This document shows, one piece after another, positions 13,909 through 23,900 of a stretch of 64,000 nt of DNA. Position numbers and translations under genes: made by a program. The first letter of the stretch is position 1; the number at the start of each line of letters is the position of its first letter. This DNA comes from Pelodera strongyloides (lineage: Eukaryota > Nematoda > Chromadorea > Rhabditida > Rhabditidae), in the NCBI GenBank assembly GCA_036852015.1, contig JAANDG010000017.1, positions 186,001 through 250,000 of the forward strand, given 5' to 3'. The notes below the pieces were generated by a model, which did not search any database, had not been told where the DNA came from, and saw only the letters and a program-made list of their open reading frames with translations.

Positions 13909-13957
<49 letters not shown>

Positions 13958-14590
13958 AGAGTGTGAGTGGGAAAATTGAATAAAGAGAGAGAGAGGTGAG
14001 GGTGAGACAGTTTAGAGAGAGAAATGGCCGAAGAGGGTAGAGAGATGGAGAGGGAGAGAGCGTGAACGAGTAAGTATCCTTTGTTATTAATAGTTTGCTT
14101 TCTTCAGAATATCCATGAGTCAACATCGGTGTCGAAGAGAAAGATTCAGAAGGCGGCATCTGAGGAAGTTGGAGGTTAGTATCTTATTAGCACAATGGCT
14201 GATTCAGGCACTCTCTTTTATACCTTCTCTGCTGCGTTCATGTTCGGTTCTTCCTGCACATGTTCATGCTCTCTGTTCATGTTCTGTACCTCTCTGTCCC
14301 CGTCTCAAAAATTATTCGGATCAAATTGTCAAAAAATAAAATGATCCAAACATTATCTTATTCTAAGTCAGGGGCTCAGACAGAAATTATCCATTGCCCC
14401 AACCCTAAATGTTGCCTGTCGTTTGCTGAAGATGTTTTGTAATTAAGTAACATAACATCATTCAATCTGTTCAGGACGCATCGACGTGATCTGCTCGTCG
14501 GGAACCTTCTCCTACATTGTCAATACCGAATTATTCTGTGAAACAGAGAAGAATGGAACGACTTGCTTTGCATTCAGACAATCCAACTAA
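9560..14590 (+). CDS. Ground-like (GRL) secreted protein, second copy
   Basis: Exons: 9560-9601, 9971-10067, 10429-10497, 11553-11639, 12052-12138, 12272-12345, 12669-12743, 12886-12966, 13368-13466, 13733-13810, 14108-14174, 14475-14590. Phases agree throughout. A short signal peptide (MRLLIVLLLVLQAQ) is followed by a Cys/Pro/Gly-rich segment, a GLGG repeat stretch, and low-complexity Gln/Ala/Ser/Asn-rich linkers. An acidic stretch follows, then a C-terminal ground-like domain: CNSELLKKIILD, the helix SKRKIQKAASEEVG, the core IDVICSSGTFSY, and the closing CETEKNGTTCFAF before the stop. It is inferred to be a secreted matrix or cuticle-associated protein. Two 87-nt exons are near-identical duplicates, with a SINE-like insertion between them. 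AATAAA at about 14950 is a possible poly(A) signal. Confidence 0.88.
10519..10935. mobile_element. MITE with GGATCGCAGTCAC termini
   Basis: The ends are AAAGGATCGCAGTCAC and GTGACTGCGATCCTTT, perfect inverted repeats about 417 bp apart. It lies in an intron of the second ground-like gene. The interior is non-coding, with short internal palindromes (for example CCCAGGGAAAGAAATCC against GGATTTCTTTCCCTG). A truncated relative is at 6163-6290. Confidence 0.85.
11553..12138 (+). repeat. Tandem duplicated exon of the ground-like gene
   Basis: Exon 11553-11639 and exon 12052-12138 are both 87 nt, differ at only a few bases and encode near-identical 29-residue segments (core ASAVQNVGQGAAYNAG, then Q or P at the following position). 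Flanks are duplicated too: TATATGAATTAAATTTAT lies upstream of each and TTCGTGATCTTAATTAAGCT downstream. Both exons are phase 1 to phase 1, so either, both or neither can be spliced without changing frame. Confidence 0.9.
11676..11998 (+). mobile_element. tRNA-derived SINE-like element
   Basis: The head reads GTCGGTGGTGTAGTGGCTAG, which fits a polymerase III A box, followed about 40 nt later by the B-box-like GGGGTTAAATTCCC. The body holds two tandem copies of a 47-bp segment (CTCTGGAGCGCACTACTTCG). The tail is a short run of CTTTAACC repeats. The order head, B box, body, simple tail is that of a tRNA-derived SINE. It lies between the two duplicated exons. Confidence 0.7.
13233..13275. repeat. 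CT-rich microsatellite
   Basis: A (CT)n run in the intron upstream of exon 13368-13466. A matching (GA)n tract lies at 13913-13953 in a later intron. Together they could pair in the pre-mRNA, but nothing else suggests function. Confidence 0.9.
13913..13953. repeat. GA microsatellite
   Basis: A (GA)n run followed by interrupted GA-rich sequence to about 14070, within the intron before exon 14108-14174. The Ser/Leu-rich antisense frame here is an artefact. Confidence 0.95.
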
Positions 14591-14599
14591 GGATAATAA

Positions 14600-15940
14600 T
14601 AATCAGATATTGAAACTCCAAAAAAGGAAATTTGGAAACGAATCATGTTGCTGTGAAAAGAAAATCATGTTGCTGTGAAAAATCTGTTTTTCTATTTTTA
14701 AGATTTTGATCATTTTGGATTTTGGTACTACGTAGTAGGTAGCATGAAGCTTGTATTTTTAAGTCACCTGCATGAAGAGCTAATTTATCAGATTTTGTGA
14801 TATCGGCAACGGGGCAATTAGAAGACCTTATAAGCATAATTTTTTATTAATTTGCATTGTTCAAATTCAAGTATCATCTCGCCCTGTTTTCCTTGGGGTG
14901 GATCACGAGAACTTTTATTGCTTGTTACAAATGTTTGACAGAATTCTATCAATAAATATATATTTCATATATGTTGTTGTATAGGTGCTACGTTGACATT
15001 ATGGCCATGACATCAACAATGGCCGCTTGACACAAAAGAGCGTGCTCAATAACACTAATAGTACAGAAAATAGTCAGGGAATAGTCAAACCAGGATATTG
15101 CTCTCACAATTATGTATGTGATTTTTCGACTGTTATATGTTATTGGTATGTTATGTACGTATATTTTCTTCCAGTTTTACTGTACTCTATACAAGCTTGA
15201 GAATTGGCCTATTACTATGGATTATTTCTGAATACATGAAGGAACTTATTGATCGACGTTATGCATGCACTAACTCTTTCAATCAAGGATATATTGCAAA
15301 AGAATGCGTTCTATGATGTACAGGAACGCAGCGGCTCTCTTTATATCCATGTTATGCATCCAGTGTCCCAGTCTAGCACCTCTTGTGTACCCACTCTTCG
15401 GGGGGATGTTTACCCCGGGGAGCCCCAGGCACTAACCGCAAAGGTCTTAGCTCCTCCCCTATCCTATCCAAAATTGATCGCGTAAATCCTAATTCAGCAC
15501 CCGGGCGCGCAGCCAATTCATAGCCAGCATCCTAATTCCGATCTCTTGCGCGCGCCCAATTCATCGCGGTAGCGCAGTGTGCGTATTATCATTTGTGCAA
15601 ACAGTATCCATCACATTCACGGCTTTTCTTTGAAAAGTAAGCCGATTGGTTTTGGTCTGGGACCTCCCACCTTTGTAACGAGCAGAAGCCACTAGATTCT
15701 AGGTGAATATTGATTTGTGGAGTTAACTTCTGAATTTTCACTAGCAATATGGTGTTTCTCTTCTTGTAGATCTTCTTGAAGACTTGAAGACATGAAGACA
15801 ACGACATATTAAAGCGGTAAAACAGCCGGTTTTTGAAACTTATGCTGGATTCTGTATGTCTATGTAGAATATGCAAATCACTGCGCGATACTGCGTGATT
15901 TTTTTTTATTCTATTACATGCATTTGCACACAGGAAAGTG
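14600..15940. other. Intergenic stretch without a recognised gene
   Basis: Lies downstream of the second ground-like gene. It holds a candidate poly(A) signal near 14950 and AT-rich sequence. A GC-richer patch at 15360-15560 carries a short CCCCGGGG-type palindrome, and near 15812 lies the fragment AAAGCGGTAAAACAGCCGGT, related to the TTAAAGCGAA MITEs. No exon series is seen. Confidence 0.5.
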
Positions 15941-15948
15941 GAAACCCC

Positions 15949-16137
15949 GATATGGCCCCGATTATTTTGGAAAAAACCCCGATATGGCCCCGATTATTTC
16001 AAAAAACCCCGATATGGCCCCGCTTATTTGTCGAAGAATCCCGATATGACCCCGATTATTTTCCAGAAAACCCCGATATGGCCCCGATCACTGCCCGATT
16101 TTTTGAGGGACGTGATCGGGGCCATATCGGGGTTTTT
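15949..16137. repeat. CCCCGATATGGCCCCGATTA minisatellite with one inverted unit
   Basis: About five direct copies of a roughly 28-40 bp unit centred on CCCCGATATGGCCCCG lie between 15949 and 16090. The last copy is followed at 16110-16135 by the reverse complement (GATCGGGGCCATATCGGGGT). The Pro/Arg/Trp-rich open frames across it come from the repeat. Confidence 0.93.
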
Positions 16138-16705
16138 GGTTTTCCATGATGAAATATATGGGAACGTAAATCCCTGCTGTTATATCGCTTTAGAGTTTTT
16201 AAAGTGATGAAAACATACAGCTTATTAGAAAATCAAACAAAGCTAGCGTACATTCTGTTGAGAAACATGTTCATGTTTTATTCCACTTTTTTATGCTTCT
16301 TGTTCTAATTTACCATAGGACTTACGTTATGACCTCATGTAATGTTTAATACATTCGATATTTAAACCCCCAAATACATATCTCAGCCCCGCACTTGTCG
16401 CTGCGTCTTATATAAGCCTTATTCCCCTTCTACGGGTGTCAATACTCGTATTAGTTTGGCAAACAAACCTATTATTTACACAACTCAGTAGTACATCTCG
16501 TGGCTATTCTTATACTTATGAACCCCCAAGCCCAAAACCCAAGACAGGCAGTTCCGCCTTTGTAACCAGTTGTTCAACCAAATTTACTGATTTTAACTCT
16601 CATTGGAAATAAAAAGTGTTAGTGATGGGGTTACGTGTTCCGTTACAATTGTATTTATATCATAAAATTTTATTTTCAATAACATTACCGGAATAATTTT
16701 CAGAT

Positions 16706-18476
16706 ATGCTCTCCTTATTATCAGCTCTTCTACTGTTTTATTCGTTACCGTCCGTTACACCAGGTAGGTAACAAAATCATCGGTTCCATAGAATTTAACA
16801 ATAAGTTATCGTATGGCTGAAAGGTTTCATTCGTTATAATGTTTTTATTTAAATTCCAAATGACATAACCTTTTCAGCATCAAAGTGCTACAGTTGCGCT
16901 ACACCCAACATGAAAGTGGTCAGTTTAAAAATAAATTTAGATAATGAGTTTTATTATTGAGAAAATATATGTATACGCATGCCCTGCGGCGCCACGCTAT
17001 TTTATCGGGGATCTAATTCCGTTTTATGGGGTTTCCATTCCAAGTATCCCAAAAATCGGTGGGATTCTGTGAATACTACCGTATTTCTGCACGAACCCTG
17101 CATATATAATATGAAAAAAATAAATAAAAAAAGATTCTCGTGTAGTTCCATTATACTGTAAATTTTCACCATACTTGGAAACCCCATTAGCCTACATATT
17201 GCTCGTTTTCGAAGCTCCAAAACCACGCGTATTTGGCTAGCTACGAATTCAACTACGCAATGAAGCAAAATATCCTTATATTGGGTGCATATGTACGTCA
17301 AGAAATCGATATGCATCATATTACATGGGCGACCTCACAACCGCCGCCACCCATGATTTTGTCTTATTGCCTTTTTTCAGAACTTTTTGAATAAAGCACG
17401 TGGACCGGGAAAGCGAATAGCTGAACCAAAAGCATTCGACAGTTATTGTAGTTCGGATACGTGGATACTCAAGGTACGGTTGCATACAAATTTAGGTTTT
17501 CAATCATACATAACGTTTTTTGTGTCTTTGTAGCAGTTGTGAACGACGTTTTATGACCAAGGAGATTCTAATATCTAGTTTCATTGACACTGCAAACTTT
17601 TATTTCAAGATCAATGTCTTTAGGAACGCGCTACAGAAGATTGCCCGGGAATGTGCTTTAAGTGGACGCAGACGTTAAATAATTCAGGTTTCTTTTATAA
17701 GGACCATATTTGATGCTAAATGAGGATCTAATCCTGAAACAAATGAACGAGACATGCAATTATAAACGATAGATATAAAGTCATCGTATTATATCTTAGA
17801 ATTTTAGGCAGTTATTCCTCGATGACGTTCAGAGGATGCTACCGTAGTCTATTCGACATAAGAGACACGACGACTATGGCTGAGCCATCGCACGCGTTCT
17901 GCACAGTTGGAGAGGTGAGGATCTGTTGGAGAATATCTTGAGAATTACAGTATACCCTAACCCTAACTCTAGAATTGCCAATCAGACGGTAACCCGACTG
18001 TGATTTGTTGTCTGCAGTTTATACACACGTATTGCTACACAGTTCCAAGCTCAAAATCAGAATATGTTTCCACACCCTTCTTACTGGTTTCCCTCTCATA
18101 CGATATCTATTCACTAATCCGTTTTATTTTTAATCGCCATGTTAGGTGAATATTCTCACGTAAAAAGCTATCCTGAATTTCAGTGAGCTAACAACTACGG
18201 GTAACTACATAATACTCCATTAACTTTCTTAAGAACTTCTTGAAAAAGCACGTGGGCCGGGAAAGCTAATAGCTGAACCAAAAGCATTCGACAGTTATGT
18301 TATGTTAATTGCAAAAACGTTTTCAGAAACCACTGACATGTCTCTCGGACGCCTCAATTGTGGAGCACGCTTGCTGGTGCGAAGGGGAATACTGTAACTA
18401 TTCCCAAAACATATTTTCCATTACCACCATTCTTTTGAGTACTTGTCTAATTTTAATATTTACTTCTGAAATTTAG
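16706..18476 (+). CDS. Ly6/uPAR-like three-finger protein, probably GPI-anchored
   Basis: Exons 16706-16763, 16878-16918, 17381-17473, 17624-17687, 17808-17914, 18327-18476; all phases agree, giving about 170 residues. A TTTTCAG acceptor three bases before the ATG suggests trans-splicing. The N-terminus (MLSLLSALLLFYSLPSVTP) is a signal peptide. The mature part opens KCYSCATP, typical of the Ly6 fold. It continues with spaced cysteines (SYCSSDTW, EDCPGMCFKW, FRGCYRSL, AFCTVGE) and ends with the diagnostic CWCEGEYCN. A hydrophobic C-terminus (IFSITTILLSTCLILIF) fits a GPI-attachment signal. Family members act at the cell surface, often as receptor or channel modulators; the partner cannot be read from sequence. 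A partial copy of exon 3 sits in the last intron. Confidence 0.88.
18234..18298 (+). pseudogene. Duplicated fragment of exon 3 of the Ly6-like gene
   Basis: About 65 bp (AGAACTTCTTGAAAAAGCAC to GCATTCGACAGTTATG) match positions 17379-17445 of exon 3 with few differences. The copy stops before the Cys-containing end of the exon and is followed by unrelated sequence without a GT donor at the right place. It is a decayed partial exon duplication in intron 5. Confidence 0.82.
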
Positions 18477-18828
18477 TGAATTTAGTCTGGCAAAATGCTA
18501 AATACACACTGAACAGTTGAGATTTTATGATAAATTCTACTAAAAAAATACGGGTAACTTGAGCTTTCTATGATATTTTTTGATCATTTGGACTTGCATA
18601 TAAGGCTTCGTTCTAAATTGTTCACATCAAATGAAAACGAAATAATTGCCGAAACCACAGAACACCGTTGTTAGCCAGTCACCAAGTGGTTTTTGCTGAA
18701 AAAAACCATCTGCTGACCGGTTCGTATTGATTCGTGACCATTTAGTGACCAGTTGATGACGGTTCTATGAAACATATACACATGGTTATTTTCTCATTTA
18801 TTATGTACTATTGATACAGATTCCTCAA

Positions 18829-20514
18829 TCAGCATCGATAAAGATCCTTGTTATATTCTTCCTCGGGCATCACATTCAGTCCGTTTTGTAGGGGAAATTG
18901 TCCCAGCGTAAAGTCCATATCATGGGTGTACTCGCCCAGGTCCAGACAGAGACGGTCAACAAAGCCCTGTAAAGATGTTGGAAGAAAATAAATAAATAAA
19001 AGAAATTCGTCTTGTTTTGAAGTATTTGACGTAGAGGAGATAACACATGCATATGATGAGGTCTTGTAAATATATAGAAAAAATTATTTCGATTTGTATT
19101 TCATTCAAGATGGACGCTGTCCTATACCAAAGAGAATCGCAAGAAACAAGAAAATCTTTTTTGTTGCTCTTTTTCCATCATGAAAACCGAATTACATACT
19201 GACACATATATTATAAGTTATAAGTGTTATAAGTGTATAAGTTATAAGTTACCTCTTCTGTGTTTTGTATATGTTTATATGTTTATTTATTTACTCAAAA
19301 ACTATGCCAAGAAGTCACGTAAGCGTCCACTTCGGGACTGGAAAGAAAACTAACGGCAGAATATAGAACGAATTGGTAAAAATGATAAATGTTACATCAC
19401 TCACCGCACAATTGTGTGTGATTCTCAAATAAGGCCGAATGCCATATCGGGCTTCCTTAGTAGCAGACAGCTCGAAGTCACCAGAAATTATCATGTTTAG
19501 AGGATGTATTACCTTACATGCACAAAATAGTATACATGTCATTTCTCTGCTCTGGTTTTCGACGATTTTTTTATTAAAAAAAGGTCAGTTATATTCGAGT
19601 TGTTACTACAATAAACGATAGAAAGAACAAAGTAACAATTTTGAAGTGTGAAGACTCTAAATTAAATTAGTGAAAATTACTAAATATTAATGAGCAAAAA
19701 AAAAGTGGGAAAATTACCCCACCGACTGGTCCTTGGATTTGGGAAAGACGTTTCTCGTAAAGTTTTCCCTTATGGTCGTTGAGTTCAACACGGACGGTAG
19801 CAGTGGGACTTCCACTCGGGCAAATCTTAAAGCGAAATGCTAGCCTCTTTGGAAAATTTGCATATGAATAGCAAATCCTATGTATCCTATGCTAATTTTG
19901 TACGATTGCCGTCGACGATCGTACAAAATTAGCATAGGATACATAGGATTTGCTTATCATATGCAAATTTTCCAAAGGGGCTAGCATTTCGCTTTAAAAT
20001 ATAAATTTACACGCGCCCACTTAAAAGATTAGAGAAATCATAATATAATATTAAGGGAGAAGAGAGAGAAAACACCGGTACATCTCGCCCTGTGCGTCAT
20101 ACTCTCGCAAGTACACTGAGCACACTTTCGCGAAATACCGGCGAAGATAGGGCGAAGTCGCCGCGCACGTTTTTATCTTCTTCTGCTTTCTGCTACAATC
20201 GGCATGTTCGTAAAGTCATTGTACCTTTCGCTGCGCCAAATTTTCGCGCCAGGGCTTCGCGCGTGTTTCGTCAGTGATGTATTGAGGCACCACATAATAA
20301 GCAAACTAAACAGCGCCGATTGATTTAAAATTAAAATAAAAAAGTCAACATCCTGCTCCATACAATAAAAAATTTGTTATTGTAATTGTACACAGTAGGC
20401 GCGAAAATCCGAATTTTATACACATCCTACCGTTTGTCCTCTCACAGCTATGACGGCTTTTCTGCATTGTACAGCAACAAAAACCAGCAACAATAATAAT
20501 GGAAATCGGATCAT
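18829..20514 (-). CDS. Transthyretin-like (TTR) family secreted protein
   Basis: Exons in transcript order: 20514-20431, 19825-19718, 19512-19405, 18966-18829; all phase 0, 145 residues. It starts with a signal peptide (MIRFPLLLLLVFVAVQC). The motif AVRGQTICPSGSPTATVRV matches the start of the nematode transthyretin-like domain, which is normally a short-distance VRG then Cys and a beta strand. It continues through SGDFELSA and PYLRITHNC, the counterpart of the family's PYLKI.H.C block, and a C-terminal part ending in LYRC. The family is large in nematodes and secreted; functions of most members are unknown, some bind lipids or signal between cells. AATAAA on the minus strand lies near 18797-18802. 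The acceptor of exon 2 abuts a TTAA-flanked palindromic insertion (19831-19993). Confidence 0.88.
19831..19993. mobile_element. TTAA-flanked palindromic MITE
   Basis: Ends AGCGAAATGCTAGCC and GGCTAGCATTTCGCT are inverted repeats, flanked on both sides by TTAA (19827-19830 and 19994-19997). Most of the 163 bp folds back on itself, including ATCCTATGTATCCTATGC-like arms with GTCGACGATCGTAC at the centre. It lies in the first intron of the transthyretin-like gene, touching its 3' splice site. Confidence 0.92.
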
Positions 20515-20529
20515 TTTGTAGGATTCTGG

Positions 20530-21010
20530 GCTGAAAATGATTGCGAATAATTAATGTTTGTTATTATTACCAAATAAAATGGCACCCGTAAAAGTTAACC
20601 GTTGAAAATTCCCGATACCGTACCCAAACTTCTAGTAATAAATTTTGATAAAGAAAAATAGAGAAATATTTAATAATCATTATTATCCAAAAACAAAGAT
20701 TTCAATAATAAAAAAACCTAATGCACTAATGCTGCGTGAAAACATTCCACAAAAAATATGATATGATACCGAATGATAAAAAAAACCTCTAATATCTCAG
20801 TAAACAAAGGCGAATATATTGGGTTGTTGATCCGGCAAAAAATGTGAATATTACAGAATTATAGCTAGCAAAAAAAACTAAATAATCTTTAAAGTTTCTC
20901 CTCGAAAACTGGAAAATGTTGGGGAAATTTCATGACTTTCGCCCTCTTTTCCTACGCGTACGTGCTAATTCGCTCAAATGGATTTACCTCAGCAGGTGAC
21001 TAAAACAGAA
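20530..21010. other. AT-rich stretch, nothing recognised
   Basis: This is the upstream region of the transthyretin-like gene. It is AT-rich with several A-runs and has no exon-like sequence on either strand. Promoter elements cannot be picked out by eye. Confidence 0.4.
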
Positions 21011-21012
21011 TT

Positions 21013-21530
21013 CAATTTTATCGTGGAAAAGAGTCCTTGAATGGTAAGTTTGGGTTTCATCTTGTTTTAAATCTACGAAAAGAGGCCAATAATTTGAATA
21101 GGATTCTATAAAAAGTGGACAATATAAAATATAATATCCTCCTGAGCTTGCGCTCAAATAAGGCCTTTTCATTACCCAAACTGGGTCATTTCTTTTATGC
21201 CATTAGTTTTCCTATTATTAACTGGATGGCGCGCTAATCTGGAACACGTTTACCGTCTATTCTATTCTAAAAGCCGCTTCAGATTGTAACACATACATTT
21301 AGTACTGAGAAGTTAATTTCTGTAAAAATCGGAAGACTGATTGCATTAATGAAATGCCCCAGTTTGGGTAATGAAAAGGCCTTATTTGAGCGCAAGCTCA
21401 AGAGGATATTATATTTTATATTGTCCACTTTTTATAGAATCCTATTCAAATTATTTCCCTCTTTTCGTAGATTTAAAACAAGATGAAACCCAAACTTACC
21501 ATTCAAGGACTCTTTTCCACGATAAAATAT
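21013..21530. mobile_element. Foldback element with ~178-bp arms
   Basis: The arms 21013-21190 and 21352-21530 are near-perfect inverted repeats (TTTTATCGTGGAAAAGAGTCC to ATTACCCAAACTGGG), around a 161-bp unique spacer with no coding potential. The same 60-codon frame appears on both strands because of the inversion. Confidence 0.92.
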
Positions 21531-21558
21531 TGTCCTCTTTTCACATGACCTAATTTAC

Positions 21559-21693
21559 ATCAAAATTTTGGATCGTAGTAAATAGTTGATTTCCATAGTG
21601 AGCATGCAAATTTACAAGTCATTTTGCAAGCCAGCACCAAATTTGCATGTGCACTCTCAAAATCAACTATTTACTACGATCCAAAATTTTGAT
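21559..21693. repeat. Short palindromic element
   Basis: ATCAAAATTTTGGATCGTAG at 21559 returns inverted at 21674-21693, giving arms of about 35 bp that continue imperfectly through GCATGCAAATTT. It is next to the foldback element 21013-21530. Confidence 0.85.
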
Positions 21694-21699
21694 AGAATT

Positions 21700-23100
21700 C
21701 ATAGTTTTATATTGATTTACTCCTTCCAATTAAAAGCTTTTTTTAATACCATCACCTTTCGATAAAAGGGAACTATTTGAGCACGTCATTCTCGTGAGCC
21801 TCCTCATTTAAGTGAGTATACTGCGTTGTGAAGGGTGGTATCTTAGGGTCACCTTTTGAGATGTGTTAATTACATATCCTCAATAAACCTTTATATATAA
21901 ACCAGTTAAAAGCTCAGGCCCATCCAAAAAAAGTGTCCCACTCATCCTATGTTGCATATTACAAAAGGGTTTCGCAGTCTCGCCGCACACCTCGCCCATT
22001 CGGCGCCAGACTCTTGCTTGGTTCTATTAAGCTTCCTTTTGGTCATTTACAATCTAGTTCGCATTTTTCGCCTCATCTACAGTGCAGTACGAACGAAAGT
22101 ATATAGGCGCACGCACCCCAATAGAAAACTCGTAAAAAAATTTCGGGAAAATTTTAACACGGCCAAAAACGGCGAAAAACGTAAACAATAAACACTACCT
22201 TTTTCAGCACAAAAATTAAAGCAATTGTGCAAATATACTGACTTGAGCTAGTTTAATAGCAGTTCTGAAAATGAACTCCTGAATTCGACGGACATCACGA
22301 TACAAAAATCACCTTGTTGGGCGCATTTTGAAGGAAGTTATTGTTTGGAGTACGCGTATTGCGAAGTTTAGAAACGGCGCATTTATACATATTTCAATAC
22401 TTCAAAACTTCTTTCCGAGTAAGTTTAGAAATATATCCTTTATTACTTACTGTAGGGTTAATTACTTTTTGCAGGTAAATTTAGTTCTTAAAACAAGCAA
22501 TATATCGTTCGTGACCGCGGATAATATGGAAAAATATTTTGAAACGGGCTCGAACGTTTAATTAAAGCGGCTACATTCGGATTTGAACTGATTTCCGAAC
22601 ACTACATTCCCATGCAAATCAGTATAATTAGAATAAAAAATTCGCTGCAATCAATCAATAATGTGCTTCAATCATGCGATCATGCCTCACTTCCATTCAT
22701 AGGCTTCATAGTTCATAGGTAACCGGAAATAACCACTTCGGATGGTTGCATGTGGCAAATAAGACGTTTTAGTTACTATTAATTTTAGACTGCACAAACA
22801 AATTGCGGTTTCTTAAAATTATGCTTTGGTTTTGCAGAAATTCCGTACGTGCTCCCATAAGCCGAGATTCATGATTTTTAGATAGAATTTTGAAAATATT
22901 TGACAACCCCTTCCCCGGACGACTTAACTTTATTCGCTTTGAAAAGCTAGTTGGCAACAATAATAATAATAATATTTAGTAACTAATAAGCACTTTTGCC
23001 CTGAATAAATATACCCCTGAAACGTTGTATAGTGTTTCAACGGCGCGCACTGTTAGCGCGCACTTAGAGTTATTTACCTACTAAAGAACAGAAAAATGAA
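21700..23100. other. Intergenic stretch, no supported gene
   Basis: An 80-codon frame at 21949-22191 (+) has a hydrophobic stretch (VLLSFLLVIYNLVRIFRLIY) flanked by basic residues. It has no splice context or recognised family, so I do not call it a gene. The rest is AT-rich. Confidence 0.4.
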
Positions 23101-23109
23101 ACTAAGACT

Positions 23110-23388
23110 ATAAGGGCGCGTTCGGGTTGCTCTTTCCGAAAGGAAAACATGCAAATTTATCGTTCGGGTTGGCTGTTTCCGAAAGGATTTAATGCTTTGA
23201 GAAAGCCAAAAATACAGTATGAATTTGCATGTTAACCATGCTAATTCATACATTTGCATGTTCAACATGCAAATTCATACTGTGTTTTTTTGCTTTCTCA
23301 AAGCATTAAATCCTTTCGGAAAGATCCAACCCGAACGATAAATTTGCATGTTTTCCTTTCGGAAAGAGCAACCCGAACGCGCCCTTAT
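23110..23388. mobile_element. Foldback MITE with ATAAGGGCGCGTTCGG ends
   Basis: Left end ATAAGGGCGCGTTCGGGTTG and right end CAACCCGAACGCGCCCTTAT are exact inverted repeats. The arms extend about 120 bp with a small change: the left arm has an additional TTGGCTG segment. Outer bases are consistent with a TA target site. No coding capacity. Confidence 0.88.
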
Positions 23389-23865
23389 GATTAATAATTT
23401 CGTTTGCAAATAAAGTATTCAATAAATTAAGCGTCAAAAATACCGTCTGTTAGTTAAAGGGAATATGTAGGCACTCAAAATGAGCAAAACAACTGCGAAA
23501 CTAGAGTTTCCACACCAGACATGAATTTAAGTAGGCGACTGAATATGTAAATTCGAATATTCTCATTTGCATGCAAATATGTCGCTGTTGCATGCTATAT
23601 GCCGATGTATGCACACATATGCAAAAATTTTTGCTCCATCAGCACTGCCGTGTAAGCCAGGGGGTCAAGCAAAGCGTTTACTATGGAAAATATGAACTTT
23701 GAAAATCATTTTCTTTTAAATGGGAAACTTTTAACAATTTTTGTTGTTGTTTCCTTAATGAGGAACACACATTCTATTAATACAGCTTAACTTCAAAAAG
23801 GGCATACATATTCCCTTTAATTCTGAGGTGCGCGCAAGACTAGGTTCTCTCTCTCTTGATCGGGG

Positions 23866-23900
23866 AGGGGGGGGGGGGGGGGGTGCACACACACACACGC
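23866..23900. repeat. Poly-G tract followed by (CA)n
   Basis: A run of more than 15 G, nearly uninterrupted, grades into a short (CA)n repeat. A plain simple repeat; the G-run could form a quadruplex. Confidence 0.9.

Noticed and set aside
15949..16137. CRISPR-like array
   Set aside because: Units are adjacent minisatellite copies with no unique spacers, in a eukaryotic genome.
21949..22191. 80-codon frame with one hydrophobic segment
   Set aside because: A single exon-less frame in AT-rich DNA, no recognised family, no trans-splice acceptor context. Not enough to call a gene.
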